Shown here piece after piece: positions 6,976 to 13,820 of a stretch of DNA of 21,617 nt. How positions within the stretch are numbered: the first letter of the stretch is position 1; each line of letters begins with the position of its first letter. The notes under the pieces were generated by a model, which saw nothing but the letters and a program-made list of their open reading frames with translations, made no database searches and had not been told where the DNA came from. A program made the translations under genes and the position numbers. The DNA comes from Candidatus Nomurabacteria bacterium (lineage in GTDB: Bacteria > Patescibacteriota > Minisyncoccia > Phycocordibacterales > UBA2100), in the NCBI GenBank assembly GCA_943359705.1, contig CALRIB010000007.1, forward strand, positions 1 through 21,617. Direction: 5' to 3'.

Positions 6976-6985
6976 TTATACGCGC

Positions 6986-6991
6986 TACAAT
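6986..6991 (+). promoter_or_regulatory. -10 element of comM, leaderless geometry
   Basis: TACAAT, then exactly 6 nt, then the GTG start at 6998. The predicted +1 is the G of the start codon. There is no Shine-Dalgarno before this GTG and no recognisable -35. Confidence 0.6.
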
Positions 6992-6997
6992 ACGGGG

Positions 6998-8578
6998 GTG
7001 GCGGAGAAACAAAAAATAGCCTCCGGGTTTGCGCGCGTCTTTAGTGCACAGCCGATGCTACCTAAAGCGGCGGTTGTGTCGGTGGAGTGCGACATTGCAA
7101 AAGGTTTACACGCTTTCGCAATCGTCGGACTACCCGACAAATCGGTGGAAGAAGCGAAAGACCGATTGGCTGCCGCTATCAGAAATACCGCTCGTCCGGG
7201 CACCAGTGGAACACACGGTGAAGACGACAACTATCAATCGCCGAAGAAAAGTAACAAGAAAATCGTTCTCTCGCTCGCACCCGCGGCGCTTAAAAAGGAA
7301 GGTGCCGTCTTTGATATTCCTCTCGCACTCGCGTTCCTGCTCGCATCGGAGCAAACGAAATTCGACCCTGCCAGAAAGATGTTCGCGGGCGAACTCTCAC
7401 TCGACGGCGCGGTGCGCCCTATTCTTGGAGTGCTTTCTATCGCGTCCGCCGCACGTAACGCGGGTTTTACCGACGTCTACATACCCGAAGAGAACGGCGA
7501 AGAGGCGTCGCTCATCTCGGGTATCCGCGTGCATCCCGTCTCTTCACTTGAGGATATTCTGGAGCAATTGGAAAACGATTCCGAACCACGAGGCATTTCA
7601 AGAAGCGCACGAGTATCGCTGGGCGACGACTCGGCTCTCGACGACATCCGCGGGCAGGAAAGCGGCAAGCGTGGGCTCGTCATCGCCGCAGCCGGTGGCC
7701 ATAACATCGCACTCTACGGCCCACCCGGCACCGGGAAAACGCTGCTCGCCCGCGCCACAGCGGCGATTCTTCCGGATCTTTCCGAAGAAGAAATGATAGA
7801 GGTCACTACCATTCACTCGCTCGCCGGGGCACTCTCGGCCAACGCGCTGTTCCGCCCGCCATTCCGCTCACCGCATCACACCTCGTCGTACGCTTCTCTC
7901 ATCGGCGGAGGCTCGAGCGGTATTCGCCCCGGTGAAGCCACGCTCGCGCATCGCGGCGTACTCTTTGCCGACGAATTTCCCGAGTTCCATCGCGACGTCA
8001 TCAACGCACTGCGCGAGCCGCTCGAAGACCGCATTGTCTCCATCTCACGGGCGAAAGGTTCGGCGACATTTCCGGCGAGTTTTATGCTCATCGCCGCGCT
8101 CAATCCGTGCCCATGCGGATTCTGGGGAAGCGCACGATGCAAGTGCATGCCGCATTCAATAGAAAAATATCGCCGCAAGATCTCCGGCCCTGTCGCTGAC
8201 CGCATTGATATGTGGGTGCACGTGGGCGAAATGCCGATGGAATCACTGGCGGTAAAGGCGAAAGGGAAAGGAGGAGTGACAATCGCTGCACGCACCGCCG
8301 TTGCTGCAGCGCGCGAGCGGCAGCGAGCGCGCTTCGCGAAACATCCGGGCATTTTCACCAACGCCGATATGAAAGCGAAACACATCGAGCAATTGGCCAA
8401 TCTTTCAAGCAAAGCCGAAGACGCGCTCCAAGTAGCCGCCAAGCAAATGAAACTCTCGCCTCGCGGTTACCACCGCACGGTCAAACTCGCCCGCACGGTA
8501 GCCGACCTCGCCGGCTCCGACGCAATTTCATCCGACCACATGATGGAAGCCCTCCAGTACCGCGCCCGGGAAATCTGA
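6998..8578 (+). CDS. comM: ComM/YifB family AAA+ ATPase (Mg-chelatase-like)
   Basis: A 526-residue protein starting at GTG 6998. N-terminal Lon-protease-like/ChlI fold: ARVFSAQPMLPKAAVVSVEC and GLHAFAIVGLPDKSVEEAKDR, to ~200. AAA+ core: Walker A GPPGTGKT (241-248), Walker B GVLFADEF (320-327), sensor region AALNPCPCGFWGSARCKC, which also holds a Cys cluster, SGPVADRID. The C-terminal Mg-chelatase helical domain (~430-526) ends ISSDHMMEALQYR. In Vibrio, ComM is a hexameric branch-migration helicase that helps integrate DNA taken up by natural transformation; the same role here is inferred. Length is close to E. coli YifB/ComM plus an unusual ~15-residue polar insertion at ~64-78 (ARPGTSGTHGEDDNY) before SPKKSNKKI. 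Preceded by a strong terminator and its own -10. Confidence 0.93.
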   Translation: MAEKQKIASGFARVFSAQPMLPKAAVVSVECDIAKGLHAFAIVGLPDKSVEEAKDRLAAAIRNTARPGTSGTHGEDDNYQSPKKSNKKIVLSLAPAALKKEGAVFDIPLALAFLLASEQTKFDPARKMFAGELSLDGAVRPILGVLSIASAARNAGFTDVYIPEENGEEASLISGIRVHPVSSLEDILEQLENDSEPRGISRSARVSLGDDSALDDIRGQESGKRGLVIAAAGGHNIALYGPPGTGKTLLARATAAILPDLSEEEMIEVTTIHSLAGALSANALFRPPFRSPHHTSSYASLIGGGSSGIRPGEATLAHRGVLFADEFPEFHRDVINALREPLEDRIVSISRAKGSATFPASFMLIAALNPCPCGFWGSARCKCMPHSIEKYRRKISGPVADRIDMWVHVGEMPMESLAVKAKGKGGVTIAARTAVAAARERQRARFAKHPGIFTNADMKAKHIEQLANLSSKAEDALQVAAKQMKLSPRGYHRTVKLARTVADLAGSDAISSDHMMEALQYRAREI

Positions 8579-8644
8579 TGTAGATTGCAACGAGTTTAGT
8601 TCATCAAATCGCAGGCCTGAGGCGAATTCAGGTATCTGACACAG

Positions 8645-8648
8645 GGAG
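8645..8648 (+). promoter_or_regulatory. Shine-Dalgarno of the GtrA-like gene
   Basis: GGAG 6 nt upstream of ATG 8655 sets this start. It contrasts with comM just upstream, which has no such site. Confidence 0.6.
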
Positions 8649-8654
8649 CACAAG

Positions 8655-9149
8655 ATGTTGACCCTCCTCAACATCGCGGTGGTTGTCACGGCCATCGTCC
8701 TTGGGTACGTGCCGACCTTGCGTCGGCCGGTGTTCGTTACAAGCGTCATTCTGTTGTGTATTCACGAATTCTTGCTGCAACTTATCCGGTACGGTTTGGT
8801 TAGTTTGGCAGGTATGTGCATCGCATTCGGTATCTACACATCCCTGATCCTCTACTCAGACACCGGGTTTGTGACAGCTACGTTTTATTCCGGCTGCGCA
8901 GCTTGTTCATTCAAGATAGTGGTCCAACGGATATGGGTATTCAGAAGAAGAAACGACTCCATACCGCTTATTGCCGCGCAGGTCAGCTTGTTGACCTATA
9001 AGTACCTGCACTTCTGGATTGCGAACATCGCGGTCCTCCAGATACTTATCGAACACTATTCGTTCGGAAAAATCTGGGCGCAGGCGATGGCAATCCCAAT
9101 GCTCGGTTTCCTGAGCTTCCTGATCTCGCTCTCTATCTTGAGGCGCTGA
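8655..9149 (+). CDS. Small four-TM protein, GtrA-like
   Basis: A 164-residue, very hydrophobic protein with about four TM segments: ~3-20, ~27-60 (one or two), ~67-88, and ~115-160 (one or two). The stretch FKIVVQRIWVFRRRN after the middle TM resembles the GtrA motif, in which an R-x-WVF-R stretch follows a TM helix. GtrA-family proteins are thought to move polyprenyl-phosphate-linked sugars across the membrane for surface glycosylation. The match is short, so this is tentative; it could be another small membrane family. It follows comM by 76 nt and ends at a two-tier hairpin. By eye it uses more CTG, TTG and GGT codons than neighbouring genes, which may mean recent acquisition. Confidence 0.6.
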   Translation: MLTLLNIAVVVTAIVLGYVPTLRRPVFVTSVILLCIHEFLLQLIRYGLVSLAGMCIAFGIYTSLILYSDTGFVTATFYSGCAACSFKIVVQRIWVFRRRNDSIPLIAAQVSLLTYKYLHFWIANIAVLQILIEHYSFGKIWAQAMAIPMLGFLSFLISLSILRR

Positions 9150-9151
9150 AA

Positions 9152-9194
9152 CCCCCGACACGCCCTCGCAATTTGGCGAGGAAACGGTCGGGGG
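9152..9194. terminator. Two-tier hairpin terminator between convergent genes
   Basis: CCCCCGAC (9152-9159) pairs with GTCGGGGG (9187-9194) and encloses CCTCGC/GCGAGG (9164-9169/9176-9181). Located 2 nt after the GtrA-like stop codon and 7 nt from the purA stop codon. Followed by ATTATGTTT on the plus strand and by a short TTT on the minus strand. Confidence 0.6.
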
Positions 9195-9201
9195 ATTATG
9201 T

Positions 9202-10212
9202 TTAAATGCGCTCTTTGCTCTCGGAGAAAAAGATATTCTTCTTTTGAATGCCGAGTTTCTTCAGACGCTTATTGACGAACTCGATAAATGATTTCTCGTT
9301 CTTGAACTCAACTTTCTTGTCGTTCTCGTACACCGCCCACTGGCCTACCGTGCGCAGCACGTCGACTTTGTTGAATACGATGTGCGTGACGCCGTTCATG
9401 CGAATGGCGCGCTCGAGCGTTTGCATGCTCATCCAATTGGTCTGACGGCGGCGGCCGGTCGTGGCGCCGTACTCTTCGCCCACGTCCGCCATGCGGTCAA
9501 AGACCTCGCCTTCGGGTTGGAATTTCTTGCTGCCGACATAGGTCTCGTACACTTTCGCGACGCCCCAGACATCTTTAATTGCTCCCGGCGGAAGGCCGTT
9601 CAAAAGCGCGCCCGCGGTGGTGCAGTGCGACGAGGTGACGAAGGGGTAGTCGCCCCAATCAATGTCGAGTCCGAATCCTTGCGCACCTTCGGCGAGAATG
9701 TGGACCTTCTTTCCTCCGTACCATTCGTTGTACAGATTGATGAGGTACGGTTTTAATTCCGGGATTTGGTCGGCACGCACGCCGGTGCGCCCGTACTTTT
9801 CACGATAGGCCGGGCCGTTGCCGCGCCCGGTCGTTCCGATTTTCCCGCCTACTTGTTTGTCTTCCGCTTTGTATGCGGGAGTGATGATGTGCGTATTCTC
9901 CGCGACCCAAATCTTTCCTTTGGTATCGACGCCGCCCTCCTCAAGCATCTTAAGCTCAGCGAAAAACTGCTCGGGGTCGAGCACGCAGCCGCTACCCACG
10001 ACGCTCGTGATGCCAAAAAAGATACCGGCGGGAATTTGATGCGTGACGAATTTCTTTCCGTTATGAAAAATGGTGTGCCCGGCATTGGCGCCTCCGTTGT
10101 AGCGGAGCACATGGGTGTATTTCTTCGTTTTGCACAAAAAGTGGGCAACCTTACCCTTGCCGCAATCCCCGTATTGGAGATCGACAATCACATCCGCAGT
10201 TAGTTTCGACAC
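9202..10212 (-). CDS. purA: Adenylosuccinate synthetase, short form
   Basis: A 336-residue protein catalysing IMP + Asp + GTP to adenylosuccinate, the first step from IMP to AMP. Features: GDCGKGK (15-21) in place of the usual GDEGKGK loop, keeping the catalytic Asp (D16) and Lys; NGGANAGHT with the catalytic His (H46); IGTTGRGNGPAYREKYGR; AEGAQGFGLDIDWGDYPFVT; TTAGALLNG; the aspartate-binding loop GATTGRRRQTNW; the GTP-base motif FNKVDVLR. It is ~90 residues shorter than E. coli PurA (~430), like the ~340-residue forms of archaea. Because Asp is retained at position 16, it does not look like phage PurZ, which lacks that residue. Start GTG 10212 (MSKLTADVIVDLQYGD). No other purine gene is in the window, so a salvage role is likely. 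Confidence 0.93.
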   Translation of the reverse strand: MSKLTADVIVDLQYGDCGKGKVAHFLCKTKKYTHVLRYNGGANAGHTIFHNGKKFVTHQIPAGIFFGITSVVGSGCVLDPEQFFAELKMLEEGGVDTKGKIWVAENTHIITPAYKAEDKQVGGKIGTTGRGNGPAYREKYGRTGVRADQIPELKPYLINLYNEWYGGKKVHILAEGAQGFGLDIDWGDYPFVTSSHCTTAGALLNGLPPGAIKDVWGVAKVYETYVGSKKFQPEGEVFDRMADVGEEYGATTGRRRQTNWMSMQTLERAIRMNGVTHIVFNKVDVLRTVGQWAVYENDKKVEFKNEKSFIEFVNKRLKKLGIQKKNIFFSESKERI

Positions 10213-10224
10213 GTACCATAGTTT

Positions 10225-10230
10225 AGCATA
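10225..10230 (-). promoter_or_regulatory. Possible -10 element of purA
   Basis: Minus-strand TATGCT, 12 nt before GTG 10212, preceded by an A/T-rich tract (10231-10262) with two copies of AATTTTCAA (10233-10241 and 10254-10262) that could act as an UP element. A second hexamer, TATGGT, lies at 10215-10220 but is too close to the start codon. Confidence 0.3.
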
Positions 10231-10281
10231 GGAATTTTCAATTTCAAATTCTCAATTTTCAAAGAAAACAGCAGCGAGTCA

Positions 10282-10471
10282 GGGCATTCCTGCTGGGGGT
10301 CTTCGCGCAGGCCGATGAGGCCGAGCGGGTGAGGATGCGAATACGTGGAGCATCCGCAAGACCTTTCGAGACATTTTCGAGCTTTGCGAAGGAAATGTCC
10401 GAAAGGTGTACTGCTCTTGTAAAGAGTGCGCCGCGAGTACGCGGCGACACGACCCCCAAGCAGGGATGCCC
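10282..10471. ncRNA. Candidate structured RNA closed by a 20-bp helix
   Basis: This fills most of the 327-nt gene-free stretch 10213-10539. Closing helix: 10282-10301 pairs with 10451-10471 (GGGCAT/ATGCCC, one T-G wobble, CCTGCT/AGCAGG, one bulged A at 10458, GGGGGTC/GACCCCC). Inside are five hairpins in a row: GGCC/GGCC (10310-10322); GGATGC/GCATCC (10333-10355); ACCTTTCG/CGAAAGGT with inner ACATTT/AAATGT (10361-10407); CTCTT/AAGAG (10414-10426); CGCCGCG/CGCGGCG with loop AGTA (10429-10446). No known signature (RNase P, tmRNA, SRP, 6S) was recognised. Both strands fold; the minus strand is favoured because both flanking genes are minus and a TGTTTTCTTTG stretch follows on that side. Alternative: a dispersed palindromic element. 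Confidence 0.55.
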
Positions 10472-10539
10472 CGCGAGCGAGTTAGATGAACATCGCAACG
10501 ATGACCGCTGCCGTTCGAACAATTTCAGAGAAAAACATA

Positions 10540-11712
10540 CTAGAAGGGGTTCTTGATGCCGTTACGGATTTCGAAGTGGACGTGGGGCCCGGTGGCCTTA
10601 CCGGTGCGGCCGACGTAGGCGATGACCTGGCCTTGCTGCACGTGGTCGCCGACGTAGGTGATGACCTTGGAGGCGTGGCTGTAGAGCGTCTGGCTGCCGT
10701 TGGCGTGCTGAATGACGACGTAGTTGCCGTAGCCTCCGTTCCATCCGCTTGCCTTGGCGACGATTACGTCACCCTCCGCACTCGCCATGATGGCGGTGCC
10801 GGTAGGCGCGGCGAGGTCGACTCCGTTGTATCCGTGAATGCCCTGCGTCCTCACGCCGCCGGAGATGGGGCGGAGGTAATAGCCGGTTTGCGAGAGCGTG
10901 CCGACGGGCCCGATGTTGCGAGCCGGATTGGAAATTTTGCCCCCCGTTTTGGGTGCAGAGGCGACGACTGCTATTTCTCCGTCGGGAATGATGAGCTGGT
11001 CGCCTGCGGCGAGCGCGCCGTCTACGCCGTTGTAGCTGGCTATTTCGTCGGCACTGCCGCCGTACTTCTTCGCGATGGAGGCGAGTGTGTCTCCCTTCTT
11101 GACCGTGTACTTGATTCCCGTGACCGGCAAGATGGTCAGGTTTTGACCGACCTGCAAGGTGGAAGCTCGGGAGAGGTCGTTGGCCCACAGGATGGTGTTG
11201 GGGGAAACTCCGAACATCTTCGCAATACCCTGGAGCGTGTCGCCGGAGCGGACGATGTAGAGACTGATAGTCGCATTCTTGGGCTTCTCGATGTCGGCGA
11301 TGGTGCCGGAAGGACCTTCGGCCGGAACGAGCGCCGAGTCGTCGACTATGGTAATCTCCCCGCCGCCGCGCGCGGACATCGGGTCGATGTTTTGGGCGGG
11401 CTTCATGAGCTGCATGGTTTGGAGGTTGCCGGAACTTACCGGTACGGCTGTCTCCGCTCTGGCGACGCCGTTCAAAGAGGCGACGATATCACTAAAAACG
11501 CCCGCGTGGGTGCGGGCGGGGATGAGAGTGAGGAGTACGAAAAAGGCGACCAAAAAGGCCGGTAGGGTACTGAAAAGGATATGTCGTCCCAGAGGGAGGC
11601 TTGCCGGGCCTGCCGGGGATTCACTTCGGGGGAACCAAATAGGCCAATTTGATTGACCTTTTGTCGTCGCTCGTTCGGAAAACCAAAAGCCCTGCTTTTG
11701 CTTTTCTCTCAC
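10540..11712 (-). CDS. Secreted LysM/M23-type peptidase
   Basis: A 390-residue protein from GTG 11712; a TTG at 11724 adds four. An unusually long basic N-terminal region precedes one hydrophobic segment (ILFSTLPAFLVAFFVLLTLI), a signal anchor. Two LysM repeats follow: YIVRSGDTLQGIAKMFGVSP (~152-196) and YTVKKGDTLASIAKKYGGSA (~202-243). The C-terminal M23 (LytM) domain has GIHGYNGVDLAAPTGT, QTLYSHAS and GPHVHFEIR. LysM binds peptidoglycan; M23 enzymes cut its peptide cross-links. In the usual H-x-x-x-D zinc motif the His position is Tyr, with a His two residues earlier, so zinc binding may be altered or lost. The protein stops right after KNPF, near the end of the domain. A minus-strand TATTGT (11721-11726) 8 nt upstream favours GTG 11712. 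Likely works in wall remodelling. Confidence 0.88.
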   Translation of the reverse strand: MREKQKQGFWFSERATTKGQSNWPIWFPRSESPAGPASLPLGRHILFSTLPAFLVAFFVLLTLIPARTHAGVFSDIVASLNGVARAETAVPVSSGNLQTMQLMKPAQNIDPMSARGGGEITIVDDSALVPAEGPSGTIADIEKPKNATISLYIVRSGDTLQGIAKMFGVSPNTILWANDLSRASTLQVGQNLTILPVTGIKYTVKKGDTLASIAKKYGGSADEIASYNGVDGALAAGDQLIIPDGEIAVVASAPKTGGKISNPARNIGPVGTLSQTGYYLRPISGGVRTQGIHGYNGVDLAAPTGTAIMASAEGDVIVAKASGWNGGYGNYVVIQHANGSQTLYSHASKVITYVGDHVQQGQVIAYVGRTGKATGPHVHFEIRNGIKNPF

Positions 11713-11750
11713 TAAGCTAGACAATAAGCCAAAGTTTGACAGCGGCAGCG

Positions 11751-11840
11751 GAAGGTACGGAAATCCCGGCTTTATCTCACTCCAGGGAGAGGCCGGGACG
11801 GAAGAAGCTGAAAGGCCACCGTCTGGTCCACTGTACCTTC
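11751..11840. other. Inverted-repeat cluster in the divergent peptidase/uvrD region
   Basis: GAAGGTAC (11751-11758) pairs with GTACCTTC (11833-11840) around CCCGGC/GCCGGG (11765-11770/11792-11797, with inner TCTC/GAGA) and GGCCA/TGGTC. The outline resembles a small multi-branch RNA but lacks the T-loop and other invariant bases of a tRNA. It could be a leader, a small RNA or a protein-binding site. The remainder of 11713-11929 holds only the uvrD -10. Confidence 0.3.
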
Positions 11841-11917
11841 ATGACTGCTTCAGAGTCAACGTGTCATGTACTACAAGGGGGGATAACTATTCTGTCAATA
11901 CTTTTGAGGGGGCGTGC

Positions 11918-11923
11918 TATAGT
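11918..11923 (+). promoter_or_regulatory. -10 element of uvrD, leaderless geometry
   Basis: TATAGT, 6 nt, then GTG 11930. The predicted +1 coincides with the start codon, and no Shine-Dalgarno is present. Confidence 0.6.
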
Positions 11924-11929
11924 TCCTCG

Positions 11930-13819
11930 GTGGATTATCTAAACGGCCTAAATGAGGCTCAAAAACAGGCTGTTTTACACATTTCGGGACCCCTTTTGAT
12001 AGTCGCCGGGGCAGGAGCCGGCAAGACCAAGACCATCACCCACCGCATCGCCCACCTCATTGGGAGCGGGGTTCCGGCCCACCAAATCCTTGCACTGACC
12101 TTCACAAACAAGGCGGCCGGGGAGATGCGGGAGAGGGTACGAAAACTGCTCGCCGGGAAGCAGGGCACCCCCCTCCTCACGACCTTCCACTCCCTCGGAG
12201 TGCGCATTTTGCGGGAATTCCACCAAAGTGCGGGGGTACCGCGGGGGTTTGTCATCTGGGACAGGGATGACAGCATGAAAGCGCTCAAGGCGATTCTGCT
12301 CCGGATCGGCTCCGACCTCTCGCCCAAAAGCGCGCTCTCGGCCATTTCGAGGGAAAAAGGCAAGGGGGTGACAGGCGCCGAGTACGCTTCCGGCGCATCC
12401 CTCAACTACCGGCAACAGGGCGTCGTCCGTGCGTGGGATTTGTACGAACAAGCGATGCGGGAGGAAGGTGCGCTCGATTTCGACGACCTGTTGCTCCGCA
12501 CACTCTCGCTTCTGCGCGACAAGACCGACATCCGTTCACTTCTACAAGACCGTTGGCAACACATCACCATCGACGAGTACCAAGACACCAACGGCGTGCA
12601 GTACGAGATAGCGCGACTTCTCGCGGGAGAGCGGAAAAATCTGTGCGTCGTCGGCGACACCGACCAGAATATTTATTCCTGGCGAGGTGCGGACATAGAG
12701 CACTTGCTCGGTTTTGGTGAAGCGTTCCCGGGCGCGAAAGTGGTGAAGCTCGAAGAAAATTACCGGTCGAGCGGTACCATTCTCGCCGCGGCCAACGGCG
12801 TCATCGAGAAAAATCTGAAACGCATTCCGAAACGCCTCATCGCCACGCGCGCCGTGGGCGAGCCGATTCGTATGTACGGCGCGCAGAATGAAGTGGACGA
12901 GGCATGGTTCATCGCGCAAAGCGCCGTACAACTTATTGCAAAAGGCGTACCGGCCTCACACATCGCGGTCTTGTACCGTGAAAATTTTCAGTCGCGCGTG
13001 CTCGAAGAAGCTTTTTTGCACCTCGGCGTGCCGTACCGGGTACTTGGAACGCGATTTTTCGAGCGGAGGGAAGTGAAAGACGTGCTTTCATACCTCCGAG
13101 CTGCGCTCAATCCCGCAAGTAAAAATGATATCACCCGCATCATTGCGGTGCCGCCGCGCGGCATCGGCAAAGTGACGCTCGATAAGATGTTTGCCGGCAA
13201 CGAAGGCGGTATTCCGAGCGCCGCGCGCGCGAAAGTGGCGGCATTCCGGGAGACGCTCGTCGCAATCCGCGCCGCCATCACAACCGCTCCGGCATCGGAA
13301 GCGGTTCACTTCGCTATCGAAGCGAGCGGCATAGAAGCGATGCTGAAGAAAGACCCCGAAGAGGGCCAGGAGCGTCTCGGCAACGTGCGCGAGTTGGTGA
13401 ACCTTTCAACAAAGTACGACGACGCGCTGCCGCCGGAGGGAATTGAGCGTCTGCTTGAAGAGGCGGCGCTACAAAGCGAGCAGGATGCGCTCGAGAAACC
13501 GCTTGACGCGGTGTCGCTCATGACCGTACACGCCTCCAAAGGATTGGAATTTGATGCGGTATTCGTCACGGGGCTTGAGCAAGGACTTTTCCCGTCGATT
13601 CGCGACGACGACGGCACGCGTGACTCGGAAGAGGAGCGACGACTTTTCTACGTGGCCATTACGCGCGCGGCGCACCGCCTCTTTCTCTCGTACGCGCGCG
13701 AGCGCATGAAGTACGGTTCGCGCGAATACACCCTGCCGTCCGAATTTTTGGAAGATATCGACGCCCGATTACTCACCAACGCCGCGCTTGAGCCGGCAAG
13801 TGAGGATATTATTGATTGA
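11930..13819 (+). CDS. uvrD: UvrD/PcrA-type superfamily 1 DNA helicase
   Basis: A 629-residue ATP-dependent 3'-5' DNA helicase of repair and replication. Start GTG 11930 gives MDYLNGLNEAQKQAV, the standard N-terminus of the family; the upstream in-frame ATG at 11861 lies before the promoter and is rejected. Motifs: Q motif LNEAQKQAV; I AGAGAGKT (26-33); Ia LTFTNKAAGEMRERV; TTFHSLGVRIL; II IDEYQDTN (D215, E216); III VVGDTDQNIYSWRGA; IV LEENYRSS; V TVHASKGLEFDAVFVTGLEQ; VI EERRLFYVAITRA. All core motifs are intact. It ends ~100 residues earlier than typical UvrD/PcrA (~720), so the C-terminal tudor-like RNA-polymerase-binding module seems absent. Gene symbol uvrD versus pcrA is a convention. 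It runs into rsmA with a 1-nt gap. Confidence 0.95.
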   Translation: MDYLNGLNEAQKQAVLHISGPLLIVAGAGAGKTKTITHRIAHLIGSGVPAHQILALTFTNKAAGEMRERVRKLLAGKQGTPLLTTFHSLGVRILREFHQSAGVPRGFVIWDRDDSMKALKAILLRIGSDLSPKSALSAISREKGKGVTGAEYASGASLNYRQQGVVRAWDLYEQAMREEGALDFDDLLLRTLSLLRDKTDIRSLLQDRWQHITIDEYQDTNGVQYEIARLLAGERKNLCVVGDTDQNIYSWRGADIEHLLGFGEAFPGAKVVKLEENYRSSGTILAAANGVIEKNLKRIPKRLIATRAVGEPIRMYGAQNEVDEAWFIAQSAVQLIAKGVPASHIAVLYRENFQSRVLEEAFLHLGVPYRVLGTRFFERREVKDVLSYLRAALNPASKNDITRIIAVPPRGIGKVTLDKMFAGNEGGIPSAARAKVAAFRETLVAIRAAITTAPASEAVHFAIEASGIEAMLKKDPEEGQERLGNVRELVNLSTKYDDALPPEGIERLLEEAALQSEQDALEKPLDAVSLMTVHASKGLEFDAVFVTGLEQGLFPSIRDDDGTRDSEEERRLFYVAITRAAHRLFLSYARERMKYGSREYTLPSEFLEDIDARLLTNAALEPASEDIID

Positions 13820-13820
13820 T

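Noticed and set aside
6768..7019. Plus-strand ORF of 83 codons between the trmB-like gene and comM
   Set aside because: It runs through several palindromes and the terminator, then overlaps the comM start; no plausible protein.
9202..10212. PurZ (2-aminoadenine synthesis) instead of PurA
   Set aside because: The catalytic Asp of the GDxGKGK loop is present, whereas PurZ lacks it; no accompanying Z-genome genes are seen.
10233..10262. AATTTTCAA repeats as a functional direct repeat
   Set aside because: Two short A/T-rich copies only; best explained as an A/T-rich upstream promoter tract of purA.
10282..10471. RNase P RNA, tmRNA or SRP RNA
   Set aside because: GGAAATGTCC at 10391-10400 briefly recalled the RNase P GAGGAAAGTCC box, but the extra T breaks the match and other conserved boxes, the tmRNA tRNA-like ends and the SRP tetraloop region are absent.
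10259..10522. Minus-strand ORF of 87 codons across the structured element
   Set aside because: The bases are constrained by extensive pairing; the peptide is Ser/Arg/Cys-rich and lacks protein-like features.
10486..11565. Long plus-strand ORF (359 codons) opposite the M23 peptidase
   Set aside because: It is exactly antisense to a gene with clear LysM and M23 motifs; its translation is low-complexity Val/Gly/Asp/Arg with no domain, typical of a GC-rich shadow frame.
11751..11840. tRNA gene
   Set aside because: The outer helix and arms look cloverleaf-like, but there is no GTTCRANNC T-loop, no proper anticodon arm and no CCA.
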